34,321 nt of DNA. Origin: Methanooceanicella nereidis. Lineage in GTDB: Archaea > Halobacteriota > Methanocellia > Methanocellales > Methanocellaceae. The stretch spans positions 1 through 34,321 of the forward strand of contig NZ_PGCK01000018.1 in the NCBI RefSeq assembly GCF_021023085.1, read 5' to 3'. Below, one piece after another: positions 7,839 through 17,189 of the stretch (the first letter of the stretch is position 1; each line of letters begins with the position of its first letter). Made by a program: the position numbers and the translations under genes. The notes beneath the pieces were generated by a model, which saw only the letters and a list, made by a program, of their open reading frames with translations, made no database searches and had not been told where the DNA came from.

Positions 7839-9244
7839 AAAACAGTAGGATCATCCTGCCGCTATTGATGCTGTTGCTGACGGCCTCCGCGATCCCTGCG
7901 TCTGCGGACAGCGGGTACCAGACAGTTTACTCGAACTGGGTGAACAGCGGAGAGATAGTACAGGCGAACGGATGCTATGTCAATATTACAGTAGCAGGCC
8001 CGGGATATGTTCATGCGGTGGTAAAGAGCCCGGAATACCCTGACGGCGATGTGACAATATCGACAGGCAACTCGTACTACTATTACGGTGTGATCAAGAT
8101 CTACGTGGTGGAAGTGGACGAGTCAATAGGTCGTGCCCTTGTGGACATCTCCAAACCTGTCGATTCGGTAGAGACCTCAGGCACCACGCTGACCTGTGAT
8201 GTCCCCGGACAGTTAGCGCTGGGCGGTGACAGCATATCTTTCCCCATCATCATAAAGAACGATAACGGGGATGATAAGACATATACCCTTTCGTCTTCAA
8301 GCGATGCGGGCTGGGAGACAGGCTTCATGTACGGGGATAAGGGTATTTACAAGATATATGTCCCTCAAGGCCAGTCGAAGACCGTTAACCTCGTGGTGGA
8401 AACAACGGCCAGCAGCGACATAGGAGAAAAGAAGGTCACCGCAAAAGTTGACAGCCTGAGTATTGACCTCTATGTATATATCACGAGCGTGAACCAGACC
8501 ACAGAGATATCTTCCAGGTATAGCTCGAAAATTTCGTCCATAGGGGAGAAAAGCCTGTACGAGCTGAGCATTAAGAATATCCAGTCAACGGAGAACAGTT
8601 ACGGCCTCTCTGTGGACGGGCTTCCTGAGAACTGGTATTACAGGTTCAAGGAATCCTCGACGAGCACTGATGAGATGGCCGAGGTCATCGTACCGGCTGA
8701 TTCAGTAAAGACCATCATTCTGGAGATAGTCCCGCCTTACAGCGTTACTGAGGGAGAGTATAACTTTACGGCAAAAATCGAGACACCTGATGGTGTCACT
8801 ATAGAAAAAGACCTGACGTTAAAGCTGAAGAGCAGCGTCGGCATGACCGTGACAAGCTCAAAGCTCGCCTATGATTCAAAGCCGGGCGAAACATTCAGCA
8901 TCGACGTGTACGTCACGAACGACGGCACGGGCGGAACTCTGACTAACGTCAATCCGGAAGTGACCGCTCCTGACGGATGGGTCATAAATTGCTATCCGGA
9001 AATGATCAGCACTATCAAAGCAGGCGAGACGCAAAAGTTCACGATAAGCGTCCAGTCGCCGGGCAATATCGTCGCCAGCGACTATGAAGTAGATATAGAT
9101 GTGAACAGTGATCAGGTCATGAAAGAAAAGACCTACAGGATCACGATCGCGACCGAGTCCTACATACCGTACATTGGCGGCGCGATCATTATAATGGTGC
9201 TGGCAGGGCTTGTCCTGGTGTTCAGGAAATACGGGCGCAGATAA
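7835..9244 (+). CDS. Surface-anchored protein with NEW3-type beta domains
   Basis: This 469-residue protein has a signal peptide (1-24, ending ASA), a long outer region rich in Thr and Ser with several N-glycosylation sites, and one C-terminal helix (about 444-462) followed by RKYGRR, so it is anchored with its bulk outside. Three beta-sandwich-like units can be made out around 120-210, 225-315 and 335-430. They carry hallmarks of the NEW3 / COG1470 group, such as PADSVKTIILEIVPP and AGETQKFTISVQSPG. In archaea such proteins often accompany ABC-2 exporters. It overlaps the permease stop by 4 bp, which points to a shared machine. A T7 run at 9261-9267 probably ends the transcript. Confidence 0.82.
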   Translation: MKNSRIILPLLMLLLTASAIPASADSGYQTVYSNWVNSGEIVQANGCYVNITVAGPGYVHAVVKSPEYPDGDVTISTGNSYYYYGVIKIYVVEVDESIGRALVDISKPVDSVETSGTTLTCDVPGQLALGGDSISFPIIIKNDNGDDKTYTLSSSSDAGWETGFMYGDKGIYKIYVPQGQSKTVNLVVETTASSDIGEKKVTAKVDSLSIDLYVYITSVNQTTEISSRYSSKISSIGEKSLYELSIKNIQSTENSYGLSVDGLPENWYYRFKESSTSTDEMAEVIVPADSVKTIILEIVPPYSVTEGEYNFTAKIETPDGVTIEKDLTLKLKSSVGMTVTSSKLAYDSKPGETFSIDVYVTNDGTGGTLTNVNPEVTAPDGWVINCYPEMISTIKAGETQKFTISVQSPGNIVASDYEVDIDVNSDQVMKEKTYRITIATESYIPYIGGAIIIMVLAGLVLVFRKYGRR

Positions 9245-9260
9245 ATGCGCCTGTTATCGC

Positions 9261-9267
9261 TTTTTTT
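9261..9267 (+). terminator. T-run terminator of the ABC exporter operon
   Basis: TTTTTTT 17 nt after the stop of the NEW3-type gene, before the next TATA box. Confidence 0.4.
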
Positions 9268-9291
9268 AGCCAGAAGTTAGCAGGAGGCTTT

Positions 9292-9299
9292 TTATAAAT
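9292..9299 (+). promoter_or_regulatory. TATA box for the 9363 gene
   Basis: TTATAAAT downstream of the exporter operon, with expected initiation near 9320-9325. Confidence 0.45.
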
Positions 9300-9362
9300 G
9301 GATTAAAAAATTAAGGATTGGCCATAGACCATATGGCCGGCCAGTATCGAGAGGAACCGGAC

Positions 9363-9767
9363 ATGGAATGGCAAAACGGCCTCAAGGAACTATCAAGGAA
9401 TAACCTGTACCTTGCTGTCTTTATAATATCTGCTATAATTGTCATGATAGGCGTTTTTATGACTCTTTCCGTCTCGGTGAAAAGCTTTTATCTTGTTTTT
9501 GAGGGTATAGGGCTGGCATCTCTTGTGTATTACTTATCCGACATAAAAATAAGGGACAGGATACGCCTCCTGTTTATCAGCCTGTCTTGCTTCGCGGCCG
9601 CATTCTGGTGGACAGGGTATTTTTACTTTATCAATAGCGAGGTAAATGCAGGATTATTCTATCTTTTGATAGGATTTGTTTTGATAGGTATAGTATTCTG
9701 GCTGTATCAGAAGAACATTAAAAAGTCGGGGGCCCAGGCAAAGATATCGGAGTTCGACGGCTTTTAA
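9363..9767 (+). CDS. Small four-helix membrane protein, unknown
   Basis: The 134-residue product has four hydrophobic segments (about 13-38, 42-60, 66-92 and 96-118) and a short polar tail. No family is recognised. I chose the ATG at 9363 because GAGG precedes it by 8 nt. An in-frame ATG at 9333 and a TTG at 9318 are alternatives; the TATA box at 9292 makes the TTG unlikely. The gene has its own promoter and is separated by 115 bp from the next one, a second small membrane protein. Confidence 0.65.
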   Translation: MEWQNGLKELSRNNLYLAVFIISAIIVMIGVFMTLSVSVKSFYLVFEGIGLASLVYYLSDIKIRDRIRLLFISLSCFAAAFWWTGYFYFINSEVNAGLFYLLIGFVLIGIVFWLYQKNIKKSGAQAKISEFDGF

Positions 9768-9800
9768 TATAGATCATATATGTTTGTTCACTTTTACTGA

Positions 9801-9817
9801 GAGAGATTATTTATAAT
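9801..9817 (+). promoter_or_regulatory. BRE/TATA promoter of the 9883 gene
   Basis: GAGAGATT followed by ATTTATAATT, the third member of the promoter set with 1611 and 5782. Initiation is expected near 9838. Confidence 0.55.
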
Positions 9818-9882
9818 TCCATTTTTAAATTATGTGATAGTAGACGACCGTACTGGAAAATTGATCCGGTCAAGGTGCTGAC

Positions 9883-10446
9883 ATGGACGGGAACATGATA
9901 ATGGGCATGCGTCATTCGGGCTGGATAAGATTAGCCCTTGAGACAGTATCAGTATTTGCGATATTTTTTATCGGGATATTTTTCTATAACGGAGATCCCG
10001 ATATGGCGATAATAGTATCCTTGTCTGTAGCCCTGTTCTACCTGCTGGTCTATGTGCTGACAGGAAAAAGCATGTTGAGGCGTTACGTTCCGGAAGAGGA
10101 GATCGAATTAAAAAATAGAGGCTCGCTAGGGGTGCTGGCATCGCTGGCATTCTTCGCGGTAGGGCTTGTGACCGTGACCGAAAACACCATCGTTTTTTCG
10201 TCAACTATATTTACCGGGCTTTTTATCTTTTTCTCTTCGCTGGGAATGCTGACGGAAAGGAACAGGAGGATGCTCAATATGGTGGCTGCGATATCGCTTC
10301 TGCCGATACCTTTTATCATTTCCGTGGACATCGAGGACGTATATGTTAAAGCGCTATTATACTTGATCGGTGCAGCGTGGCTTTTCTTTATCCTGTCAGG
10401 AGCATACGGGATGATCATAAAAAAGAAAACGAAGCAATATGGCTGA
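9883..10446 (+). CDS. Six-helix membrane protein, unknown
   Basis: The 187-residue protein has six hydrophobic segments (about 15-34, 42-60, 83-101, 104-123, 131-149 and 153-178) with charged turns (RRYVPEEEIELKNR, TERNRR) and a lysine-rich C-terminus. The start is supported by AAGGTG 5 nt upstream. There is no recognised family or active-site motif. It is convergent with trpA, whose stop lies 38 bp away, so the two transcripts probably terminate against one another. Confidence 0.7.
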   Translation: MDGNMIMGMRHSGWIRLALETVSVFAIFFIGIFFYNGDPDMAIIVSLSVALFYLLVYVLTGKSMLRRYVPEEEIELKNRGSLGVLASLAFFAVGLVTVTENTIVFSSTIFTGLFIFFSSLGMLTERNRRMLNMVAAISLLPIPFIISVDIEDVYVKALLYLIGAAWLFFILSGAYGMIIKKKTKQYG

Positions 10447-10484
10447 ACCCTAAAGGACCGGCTCGCTGTAAGAGTCCGCCATAT

Positions 10485-11297
10485 TCATTTCTTGCTCACT
10501 GTCATTGCTTTTAACGGGCTGGTGCCCGATTTAAGGCCTTTTAAGAAATCGATTATATCACCCATTGTTGATCCCTTTCCGATACGGTCCACGATCGCGC
10601 TACCGACTATAGCCCCGTCGGCCCCCATGCCGATAATTGACTGTACTTGTTCGGGCCGGGAAATGCCGAAGCCTACGGCAACGGGTATGCCGTTAGAACA
10701 TTTTATTGTAAGATCAAGTGTCTGCTTAATGCTCTTTGAGATACTTTCCCTTGCCCCTGTCACTCCCATAGTCGATACCAGATAAACGAAACCTGATGCG
10801 TTATCCAGTATCATCGACATCCTTTCAGGGGAAGTATTCGGCGTCACGATGTTGATATAGTCCACGACTTCAGACTTACATAGTGCCCTGACATCGCCGC
10901 TTTCTTCATATGGCAGGTCGGCTATTATCAGTCCCGCGACCCCGGTCCTTGCGCATTCTTTAATGAAACGCCCGACACCATACTGCAGCACGATATTGTA
11001 ATAGGTGAGATACACTATCGGGACCTTTTTATCCAGCCTTTCGACTATCTCGAACGCCTTATCCGTGTTCATGCCCGCTTTCAATGCCCGGTCTACGGCA
11101 GCCTGTATCACGGGGCCGTCCGCTATCGGGTCCGAGAACGGGACGCCCAGCTCAAGCACGTCCACATTGCCCGAATCTATCAAGGATTGGGCTATCATTA
11201 AAGATTCTTCGGGAGAAGGATCGCCTAACGTGATGTAAGATATCAGGGCTCCCTCATGCCTGCTCTTGAGAGTCTCGAATTTTTCTTTTAGCCTCAT
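10485..11297 (-). CDS. trpA: Tryptophan synthase alpha subunit
   Basis: TrpA splits indole-3-glycerol phosphate into indole and glyceraldehyde 3-phosphate and channels indole to TrpB. The 270-residue length is normal. The catalytic Glu sits in [18 protein letters not shown] and the catalytic Asp in [10 protein letters not shown]; the phosphate-binding glycines are in [10 protein letters not shown] and [12 protein letters not shown]. The start overlaps the trpB stop (ATGA), with GGGGGT 6 nt upstream. It is the last gene of the trp operon. Confidence 0.97.
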   Translation of the reverse strand: MRLKEKFETLKSRHEGALISYITLGDPSPEESLMIAQSLIDSGNVDVLELGVPFSDPIADGPVIQAAVDRALKAGMNTDKAFEIVERLDKKVPIVYLTYYNIVLQYGVGRFIKECARTGVAGLIIADLPYEESGDVRALCKSEVVDYINIVTPNTSPERMSMILDNASGFVYLVSTMGVTGARESISKSIKQTLDLTIKCSNGIPVAVGFGISRPEQVQSIIGMGADGAIVGSAIVDRIGKGSTMGDIIDFLKGLKSGTSPLKAMTVSKK

Positions 11298-12472
11298 ATG
11301 GAGACCCCCATTTGCTTCGCCACTGTCTCGACGTCCTTATCTCCTCTTCCCGACAGGTTGACTATAACTGTGTCGTTTTTCTCAAACCCTTTGCTGTTCT
11401 TTATCGCCCATGCGACCGCATGTGAGGACTCCAGCGCCGGCAGTATGCCTTCCACCATTCCCAGTTCCTGGAAAGCGAACAGCGCTTCGTCGTCCGTTGC
11501 ATAGCTGTATTCTGCCCTTCCGACATCCCTTAACAATGCATGTTCCGGCCCTACGGCGGCATAGTCGAGCCCTGCGGAAACGCTGTGCGTATCCTGTATC
11601 TGGCCGTATTTGTCCTGAAGCACATACGTATATGATCCATGCAGCACGCCTTTTGTGCCGGTCTGGAACCGCGCCGCGTGCTTGCCGGACTCTATCCCGC
11701 AGCCGCCGGCTTCCACGCCCACAAGGCGCACATTCTCATCCTTCAGGAAACCGGAGAATATCCCTATCGCATTGCTGCCTCCGCCGATGCATGCGACGAT
11801 GCACGAAGGTAGCTTTCCCTCGCGCTCAAGTATTTGAGCTCTCGCTTCTTTCCCGATAACGCTCTGGAAATCCTTTACCATGGCAGGGAACGGGTGTGGC
11901 CCGTAGGCGGTACCGAACAGGTAATGAGTGTCATCGAGACAGGTGACCCAGTGGCGCATGGCTTCGCTTATGGCATCCTTCAGTGTGCGCGTGCCGTTCT
12001 TCACAGCGACGACCTCCGCGCCCAACAAACGCATCCTGAACACGTTCATCTTCTGCCTTGCGATATCGACTTCGCCCATGAATATCGTACACTTCATCCC
12101 GAGAGCCCTGGCAGCGGTCGCGGTAGCCACTCCATGCTGGCCTGCGCCTGTCTCCGCTATCAGCCTCCTCTTACCCATCTTTTTAGCAAGAAGCGCCTGT
12201 CCGATCGTATTATTGATCTTGTGGGCGCCGGTGAATGCCTGGTCCTCGCGCTTGAGATATAACTTAAGCCCATACTTCTCGCTCATGTTCCTTGCGAGCG
12301 TGAGCGGTGTGGGCCTGCCAACGAACTCTTTTAGATAATTTTCAAGCTCGGCCCTGAAACCGGGGTCGTTCCGGTACCTTTGGTATCCTTCATCCACGTC
12401 TTTCAATGCCGGCACAAGCATCTCCGGGACATACATGCCCCCGTATTCCCCGTATCTTCCTGTCTGCAGCAT
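11294..12472 (-). CDS. trpB: Tryptophan synthase beta subunit
   Basis: TrpB condenses indole with serine to give tryptophan using PLP. The 392-residue length and N-terminus ([19 protein letters not shown]) fit the main TrpB1 form, not the longer TrpB2. The PLP lysine is in [10 protein letters not shown] and the phosphate loop in GGGSNAIG. I place the start at the ATG 1 nt after the trpF stop, where GGGAGG lies 8 nt upstream. A longer in-frame start at 12517 would run into trpF and lacks homology. The stop overlaps the trpA start. Confidence 0.97.
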   Translation of the reverse strand: MLQTGRYGEYGGMYVPEMLVPALKDVDEGYQRYRNDPGFRAELENYLKEFVGRPTPLTLARNMSEKYGLKLYLKREDQAFTGAHKINNTIGQALLAKKMGKRRLIAETGAGQHGVATATAARALGMKCTIFMGEVDIARQKMNVFRMRLLGAEVVAVKNGTRTLKDAISEAMRHWVTCLDDTHYLFGTAYGPHPFPAMVKDFQSVIGKEARAQILEREGKLPSCIVACIGGGSNAIGIFSGFLKDENVRLVGVEAGGCGIESGKHAARFQTGTKGVLHGSYTYVLQDKYGQIQDTHSVSAGLDYAAVGPEHALLRDVGRAEYSYATDDEALFAFQELGMVEGILPALESSHAVAWAIKNSKGFEKNDTVIVNLSGRGDKDVETVAKQMGVSI

Positions 12473-12473
12473 T

Positions 12474-13121
12474 TCAGGCCTCCCTTGCACCGATGATAAA
12501 GTCCCTGACCAGGTCAATATCTTTTATAAAGCTCTTTTGCCCCTTCATTTCCACTCCACTTGATACGTCCACGGCGAACGGCCTTACTGACCGTATCGCA
12601 TTCCCTACGTTCGACGGCGACAATCCGCCGGCAAGGATCACCGGCATCGATAGTGCGGAGACTATCTCTCCGGATATCGACCAGTCATGTGTTGCCCCGC
12701 TTCCGCCTTTAGCGGGTGATGCCGTGTCCAAAAGGATTGCGTCGGCAGAACCCTTGTATGAAAGCGACCTTTCTACCTCGGCGCCTTCGCCCACATGTAT
12801 GGTCTTTATCAGGCGAATTCCCGGAAGCGCCTGTCTTATTCTCAAGAGCGTTTCCGGAGACTCGTTCCCGTGAAGCTGTATGGCGCCCGGCCTGATCCTC
12901 AGCGCGGCGTCGATCACTTCCTCATGGGACGAAGGCATCATCACGATGACCGGCGTGATGAACGGCGGAAGCCTTCTCGTTATTTCCCTCGCTTTCTCTA
13001 CCGTTATGCGGCGGGGGGAGACTTTAACGTTGACGAGCATTCCCACTGCGTCGGCTCCGGCCATCGCGCAGCTTACGGCGTCCTCAACGCTGGTGACACC
13101 GCATATCTTTACCCTGGTCAT
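12474..13121 (-). CDS. trpF: Phosphoribosylanthranilate isomerase
   Basis: TrpF carries out the Amadori rearrangement of phosphoribosylanthranilate to CdRP. The 215-residue TIM barrel has the catalytic Cys in the N-terminal VKICGVT, the catalytic Asp in [10 protein letters not shown], and the phosphate-binding end in [16 protein letters not shown]. The start overlaps the end of trpD by 4 bp. Separate trpF and trpC genes are normal for archaea. Confidence 0.96.
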   Translation of the reverse strand: MTRVKICGVTSVEDAVSCAMAGADAVGMLVNVKVSPRRITVEKAREITRRLPPFITPVIVMMPSSHEEVIDAALRIRPGAIQLHGNESPETLLRIRQALPGIRLIKTIHVGEGAEVERSLSYKGSADAILLDTASPAKGGSGATHDWSISGEIVSALSMPVILAGGLSPSNVGNAIRSVRPFAVDVSSGVEMKGQKSFIKDIDLVRDFIIGAREA

Positions 13122-14146
13122 GCGTATGCCTCCGCAAGCCGGGAACTTTTTAGGTAGGCATTCATTATTTCAAATGCTCGCCCTGAGTCTATAGACTCCG
13201 ATGCCAGTTCAAGCGCGTCCTCTATCGAACCTGCCTTTCCGCCGACATATATGCCGCATGCCGCGTTCAATAATACCACGTCTCTCTTCGGGCCTTTCTT
13301 CTTTTCTTGTAGTATATCGCGGGTTATCAGGCAGTTCGAATATGGATCGCCTCCCTGCAGGTCTATGACTTTTACCTCCCGTATGCGGAAATCGGACGGG
13401 TGGATGCTGTATATCTCTAGCTTTCCGTCAGTGACCTCGCATATCCTGGTCGGCCCGATAGTAGAGACCTCGTCCAGCCCGCCCACACCATGCACCACAA
13501 GTGCTTTTTCGACACCCAGGTCCGACAGGACTTTTGCGATGAGCGGTAAAAGCTCTTCATCGTATACTCCCATGACCTGCGCCTTTGCAGAAGCAGGATT
13601 AGTGAGAGGGCCCAGAACGTTGAACACGGTCCTTATCCCGATCTCTTTTCTGGGCCCGATGGCATGTTTCATGGCCGAATGAAATAATGGGGCGAACATG
13701 AAGCCAAAGCCGATCTCCTCTATGTTGGCCCTGACCTTTTCCGGCGGCATGTCTATCTTTGCACCAAGGGCTTCCAGCAGGTCAGCGCTTCCCGATTTAG
13801 AAGTCACCGAGCGGTTACCGTGTTTAGCCACAGGCACGCCAGCCCCTGCCACTACGAAAGACGCTATTGTGCTGATATTGAACGTCTTTATGGCGTCGCC
13901 GCCTGTGCCGCACATGTCGACTAACCTTCCTCGCACTTTAGGCTCGATGCGATGGGCGAACTCCCTCATGACCCGGGCGAACGAAGCGATCTCGGATGCG
14001 GACCCGCCTTTCAGGCTCATCGCCGTAAGGAAACTGCCTATCTGCGCCTGGGTGGCCTCACCAGACATTATTCTCCTCATCGCGTCCTCTGCTTCCCCTG
14101 ATGTAAGATCTTTTCCGGCCACGAGTTTTTGGATGTATTCCCTCAT
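13118..14146 (-). CDS. trpD: Anthranilate phosphoribosyltransferase
   Basis: TrpD transfers the phosphoribosyl group of PRPP to anthranilate. The 342 residues include the PRPP-binding signature DMCGTGGDAIKTFNIST and the following KHGNRSVTSKSGSADLLEALG, both complete. The N-terminal helical domain (about 1-70) is of typical length. The start overlaps the trpG stop (ATGA), and the 3' end overlaps the trpF start. It is not fused to trpG, unlike some enterobacterial versions. Confidence 0.97.
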   Translation of the reverse strand: MREYIQKLVAGKDLTSGEAEDAMRRIMSGEATQAQIGSFLTAMSLKGGSASEIASFARVMREFAHRIEPKVRGRLVDMCGTGGDAIKTFNISTIASFVVAGAGVPVAKHGNRSVTSKSGSADLLEALGAKIDMPPEKVRANIEEIGFGFMFAPLFHSAMKHAIGPRKEIGIRTVFNVLGPLTNPASAKAQVMGVYDEELLPLIAKVLSDLGVEKALVVHGVGGLDEVSTIGPTRICEVTDGKLEIYSIHPSDFRIREVKVIDLQGGDPYSNCLITRDILQEKKKGPKRDVVLLNAACGIYVGGKAGSIEDALELASESIDSGRAFEIMNAYLKSSRLAEAYA

Positions 14147-14730
14147 GCTTTCGAGCCCCCTTCAGATGCGCCGAAAAGGAAATTTTTCAACAGTGCCTTG
14201 CCGTTTTCCGTGAGGACAGATTCGGGGTGGAACTGGACTCCCTCAATCGGATAATCTCTGTGTCTTACTCCCATTATCTCACCGTCGGGGCTCGTGGCAG
14301 TGACCTTGAGGCATTCGGGCAGCCCGCTCTTTTTAATGGTCAGAGAATGATACCTGGCCGCGACAATGGGCTCTTTCAGCCCGGAGTATATGCTCTCGCC
14401 GTCATGCTCTATCCTGCTGGGTTTACCATGCATCGGTGCAGATGCCCGTGATACCGTCCCGCCGAACGCTATGCCGATACACTGATGGCCCAGACACACG
14501 CCCATTATCGGTATTTTCTTGCCCATCGTCCGGATGATGTCGACACACCTGCCTGCATCCTCCGGCTTTCCCGGGCCTGGACTGATGATTATCCTGTCCG
14601 GGGACAGGGACGCGATCTCTTCGGGGCCTGCCGTATTCGGCACGACCTCGGGCTCGCAGCCAAGCTCCCCGACGTATTGATACAGGTTATAAACGAATGA
14701 GTCGATGTTATCGATGATCACTACTTTCAA
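14143..14730 (-). CDS. trpG: Anthranilate synthase glutamine amidotransferase subunit
   Basis: TrpG releases ammonia from glutamine for TrpE. The class I amidotransferase motifs are complete: oxyanion loop SPGPGKPEDAG, nucleophile Cys79 in GVCLGHQCIG, and His-Glu in GVQFHPES near the C-terminus. I choose the TTG at 14730, one base after the trpE stop, because AAAGGAGG lies 8 nt upstream and the N-terminus (KVVIIDNIDSFVYN) then matches the family. The ATG at 14754 would add eight unrelated residues inside trpE. The length is then 195 residues, normal for TrpG. Confidence 0.95.
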   Translation of the reverse strand: MKVVIIDNIDSFVYNLYQYVGELGCEPEVVPNTAGPEEIASLSPDRIIISPGPGKPEDAGRCVDIIRTMGKKIPIMGVCLGHQCIGIAFGGTVSRASAPMHGKPSRIEHDGESIYSGLKEPIVAARYHSLTIKKSGLPECLKVTATSPDGEIMGVRHRDYPIEGVQFHPESVLTENGKALLKNFLFGASEGGSKA

Positions 14731-14731
14731 C

Positions 14732-16264
14732 TTATTTGCCTCCTTTAATGGCATACCCTATGGCTTTCATCATCGCCGCCCCTTTGTTCATCGATTCTAC
14801 GTACTCGTTCTCCGGAACGGAGTCCGTGACAATGCCGGCCCCTGCCTGAACATAGGCCTTTCCGTTCTTCAGGAGGATCGTGCGTATGGCGATGGCAAGG
14901 TCGGCGTTATCGTTAAAACAGAAATATCCGACGCAGCCCGCGTAAAGGCCGCGCCTTCTTCCTTCCAGCTCTTCGATTATCTGCATAGCCCGGGTCTTGG
15001 GGGCGCCGGAGACTGTGCCGGCTGGAAATGTGGCTGCAAGCACATCTATGGCATCCTTATCATCCTGAAGCTCGCCCACAACGTTGGACACGATGTGCTG
15101 CACGTGAGAGTATTTTTCCACGGCCAGATAGTCGTTGACCACGACCGTGCCAAACCTGGATACCTTTCCTGCGTCGTTACGTCCCAGGTCGACAAGCATC
15201 ACATGCTCTGCAAGCTCCTTAGGGTCGGCTTTCATCTCGTCCTCCAGCCGTTTATCATCTTCTTCTGTGGCACCCCTCGGCCTTGTCCCTGCTATCGGCC
15301 TTACAGTGACTTTGCGGTCTTCGACCTTTGCGAGGATCTCGGGGCTTGAGCCAGCGATGACAGTATCCCCGAACTCCAGGAAATACATGTATGGGGACGG
15401 GTTTATCTCCTTCAATGCCCTGTACAGAGCGACAGGGTCGATGTCCGCCGTTATCTCCGCACGCTGCGAGAGCACGATCTGAAATGCATCCCCGTCGAGT
15501 ATGTATTCCTTCGCGCGCTCGACCATTTTTACGAACTGCTCTCGGGAAGTGGAAAACTTCACTTCCATGTGCTGTTCTCCGGAAGCGTGTTCCTCGAATC
15601 GGGGGGTCTCGCCTTTCATGGCTTCTTTCATTGACCTTATCCTGCCTATGGCAGCTTTCACCTGACCGTCACGGTCATTTCCGTCATCGATCGCGCTGGA
15701 TACCAGCAGTGTCATTTTTTGCTCATGGTCATAGACGACGAGGTCTTTTACAAATAAAAGCTCGGCGTCCTGGCATCCGATGTCGTCGTCGGCAGTGTCG
15801 CCGATATTATCCACATACCGGATAAAATCATAGGAGATATATCCTGCAAGGCCTCCGAAAAATACGGGCACTTGAGGGTTATAACCGTAAAATGATTCCT
15901 CATGCACGAACACCGGCCTTGCAGGCTTGAAGCCTGCCATTATATCCTTTAAAAGTTTTACCGGCCCTCCAGGATAGTTCTCCACGATGGAACCGTCTAT
16001 AGATATCTCCCCGTCCTTTATGGATATGACAGAGCCGCTGCTGCCGATGAATGAGTATTTTGCAGATTTTCCGCCTGTGTCGGCAGATTCTAACAGAAAT
16101 GAATAGGCTCCCGGGCTCTTAAGTTTTAAATATGCCTCAAGAGGGGTGATCTCGGGCCGGATGGCTTCTATCACCGGGATGACATTTGAAGGCCTGGAAC
16201 GCCTTCTTTGTATATTATCTAAGCTAAGCGTATCATGCTTTCCGTAGAAACGTGTCTCCTGCAT
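14732..16264 (-). CDS. trpE: Anthranilate synthase component I
   Basis: TrpE converts chorismate to anthranilate with ammonia from TrpG. The 510-residue protein has the N-terminal tryptophan-feedback motif (SFLLESADTGG), the chorismate-binding core (VRPIAGTRPRG, HVMLVDLGRND) and the C-terminal PAGTVSGAPKTRAM and YAGCVGYF segments, so it should be active and feedback-inhibited. The ATG at 16264 shares one base with the trpC stop (TAATG) and has GGGGG about 9 nt upstream. A longer frame from 16354 lies inside trpC and is not homologous. Confidence 0.97.
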   Translation of the reverse strand: MQETRFYGKHDTLSLDNIQRRRSRPSNVIPVIEAIRPEITPLEAYLKLKSPGAYSFLLESADTGGKSAKYSFIGSSGSVISIKDGEISIDGSIVENYPGGPVKLLKDIMAGFKPARPVFVHEESFYGYNPQVPVFFGGLAGYISYDFIRYVDNIGDTADDDIGCQDAELLFVKDLVVYDHEQKMTLLVSSAIDDGNDRDGQVKAAIGRIRSMKEAMKGETPRFEEHASGEQHMEVKFSTSREQFVKMVERAKEYILDGDAFQIVLSQRAEITADIDPVALYRALKEINPSPYMYFLEFGDTVIAGSSPEILAKVEDRKVTVRPIAGTRPRGATEEDDKRLEDEMKADPKELAEHVMLVDLGRNDAGKVSRFGTVVVNDYLAVEKYSHVQHIVSNVVGELQDDKDAIDVLAATFPAGTVSGAPKTRAMQIIEELEGRRRGLYAGCVGYFCFNDNADLAIAIRTILLKNGKAYVQAGAGIVTDSVPENEYVESMNKGAAMMKAIGYAIKGGK

Positions 16265-17034
16265 TACAGTTCGCCCCCTTCCACGAACGCTTTGAGCAGT
16301 GCCGAGGGATACGCCGACATCATCAATGCGCTGCCTATAAGGGCCGCGTCGCAAAACTGAAGCACATATCTTAGCTGTCCGGGGTCCTCTATCCCGGAAG
16401 CGCTGACCCTGACGCCTTCGACAAAACCTGCAAGCCTTTCAGTCCTTTTTATGTCGATCTTGAGAGTGTCCTTGTCCCTGTTATTTATCGCGAACAGCTT
16501 TGCACCTGCGGATACTGCACGGCCGGCATCTTCTTCGCTATGGATCTCGACCAGCGGCTCCATACCGTACCTGCGGGACTCAGATATCATTTCTCCAAGA
16601 CCTTCGCTGTCAAAAAATGAGGATATGAGAAGCAGGCTGTCAGCGCCGTAATGATAGGATTCTTTCACCTGGCTTATGTCGAAAAGAAAATCCTTTCTCA
16701 GTACCGGCACCTTCCTGTCTCTCGATACTTCCTTGAGCGTATTGAGCGAGCCCCGGAAAAATTTTGGCTCGGTGAGGACCGATATCCCGCATGCGCCGCT
16801 ATTTACGAACGCCTTGCTGATCTGGCGCGGGTCATCGATCTTTCTTAACTGCCCCGCTAGAGGCGATGCAGGCTTGATCTCCGCTATCACCGGGTTTTTA
16901 CCTTCCGCTTTCGCCCTGCAGATAGAGTCGATAAGGCTCATGGGCTTTCTGATGACCTTGACCTCCTGGTCGAAGGGCCTGAAATCTTTCATGCGGGAGC
17001 GCAATATGCTGTTAAAGTCCAATTCACTCACCAT
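16264..17034 (-). CDS. trpC: Indole-3-glycerol phosphate synthase
   Basis: TrpC closes the ring of CdRP to form indole-3-glycerol phosphate. The 256-residue TIM barrel shows AEIKPASPLAG, VLRKDFLFD (catalytic Lys), FAINNRD and SASGIEDPGQL. The Pro in KPASP replaces the more usual Arg/Cys. It is the first gene of the operon trpC-E-G-D-F-B-A. I place the start at the ATG at 17034; an in-frame TTG two codons earlier is the alternative. There is no ribosome binding site and the predicted leader is only ~23 nt. The start codon lies inside the array of TGTACA-like hexamers, so a repressor there would block transcription and mask the gene start. Confidence 0.95.
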   Translation of the reverse strand: MVSELDFNSILRSRMKDFRPFDQEVKVIRKPMSLIDSICRAKAEGKNPVIAEIKPASPLAGQLRKIDDPRQISKAFVNSGACGISVLTEPKFFRGSLNTLKEVSRDRKVPVLRKDFLFDISQVKESYHYGADSLLLISSFFDSEGLGEMISESRRYGMEPLVEIHSEEDAGRAVSAGAKLFAINNRDKDTLKIDIKRTERLAGFVEGVRVSASGIEDPGQLRYVLQFCDAALIGSALMMSAYPSALLKAFVEGGEL

Positions 17035-17069
17035 GTACAATTTAGTACATTATTGTATATTATTATACA
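17034..17069 (-). promoter_or_regulatory. Array of four TRP-box-like hexamers, 10-bp period
   Basis: TGTACA, AGTACA, TGTATA and TATACA begin at 17034, 17044, 17054 and 17064, exactly one helical turn apart and all variants of one palindrome. The TRP box of the archaeal regulator TrpY (Methanothermobacter) is TGTACA, from established knowledge. The array covers the expected transcript start (near 17057) and the trpC start codon, a typical repressor position. Further copies lie at 17104 (TGTGCA) and 17143 (TGTACA). No trpY gene is in the window. Confidence 0.7.
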
Positions 17070-17078
17070 CAATAGCCA

Positions 17079-17087
17079 TTATATAAA
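17079..17087 (-). promoter_or_regulatory. TATA box of the trp operon
   Basis: TTTATATAA on the minus strand, about 25 nt before the centre of the hexamer array. Confidence 0.6.
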
Positions 17088-17189
17088 CGTTACTCATTGA
17101 GAATGTGCAATAAAAAAGACATTTAAAAGACTCCCTGAAAAATGTACAAATATATACGTATAAACCGCAAAGGATTTTAAATTCGAGCG

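Noticed and set aside
11410-14451. Plus-strand ORFs opposite the trp operon
   Set aside because: They are shadows of codon bias in the strongly supported trp genes on the other strand.
16264-16354. Upstream extension of trpE
   Set aside because: It lies inside trpC, has no similarity to TrpE, and a coupled ATG exists at 16264.
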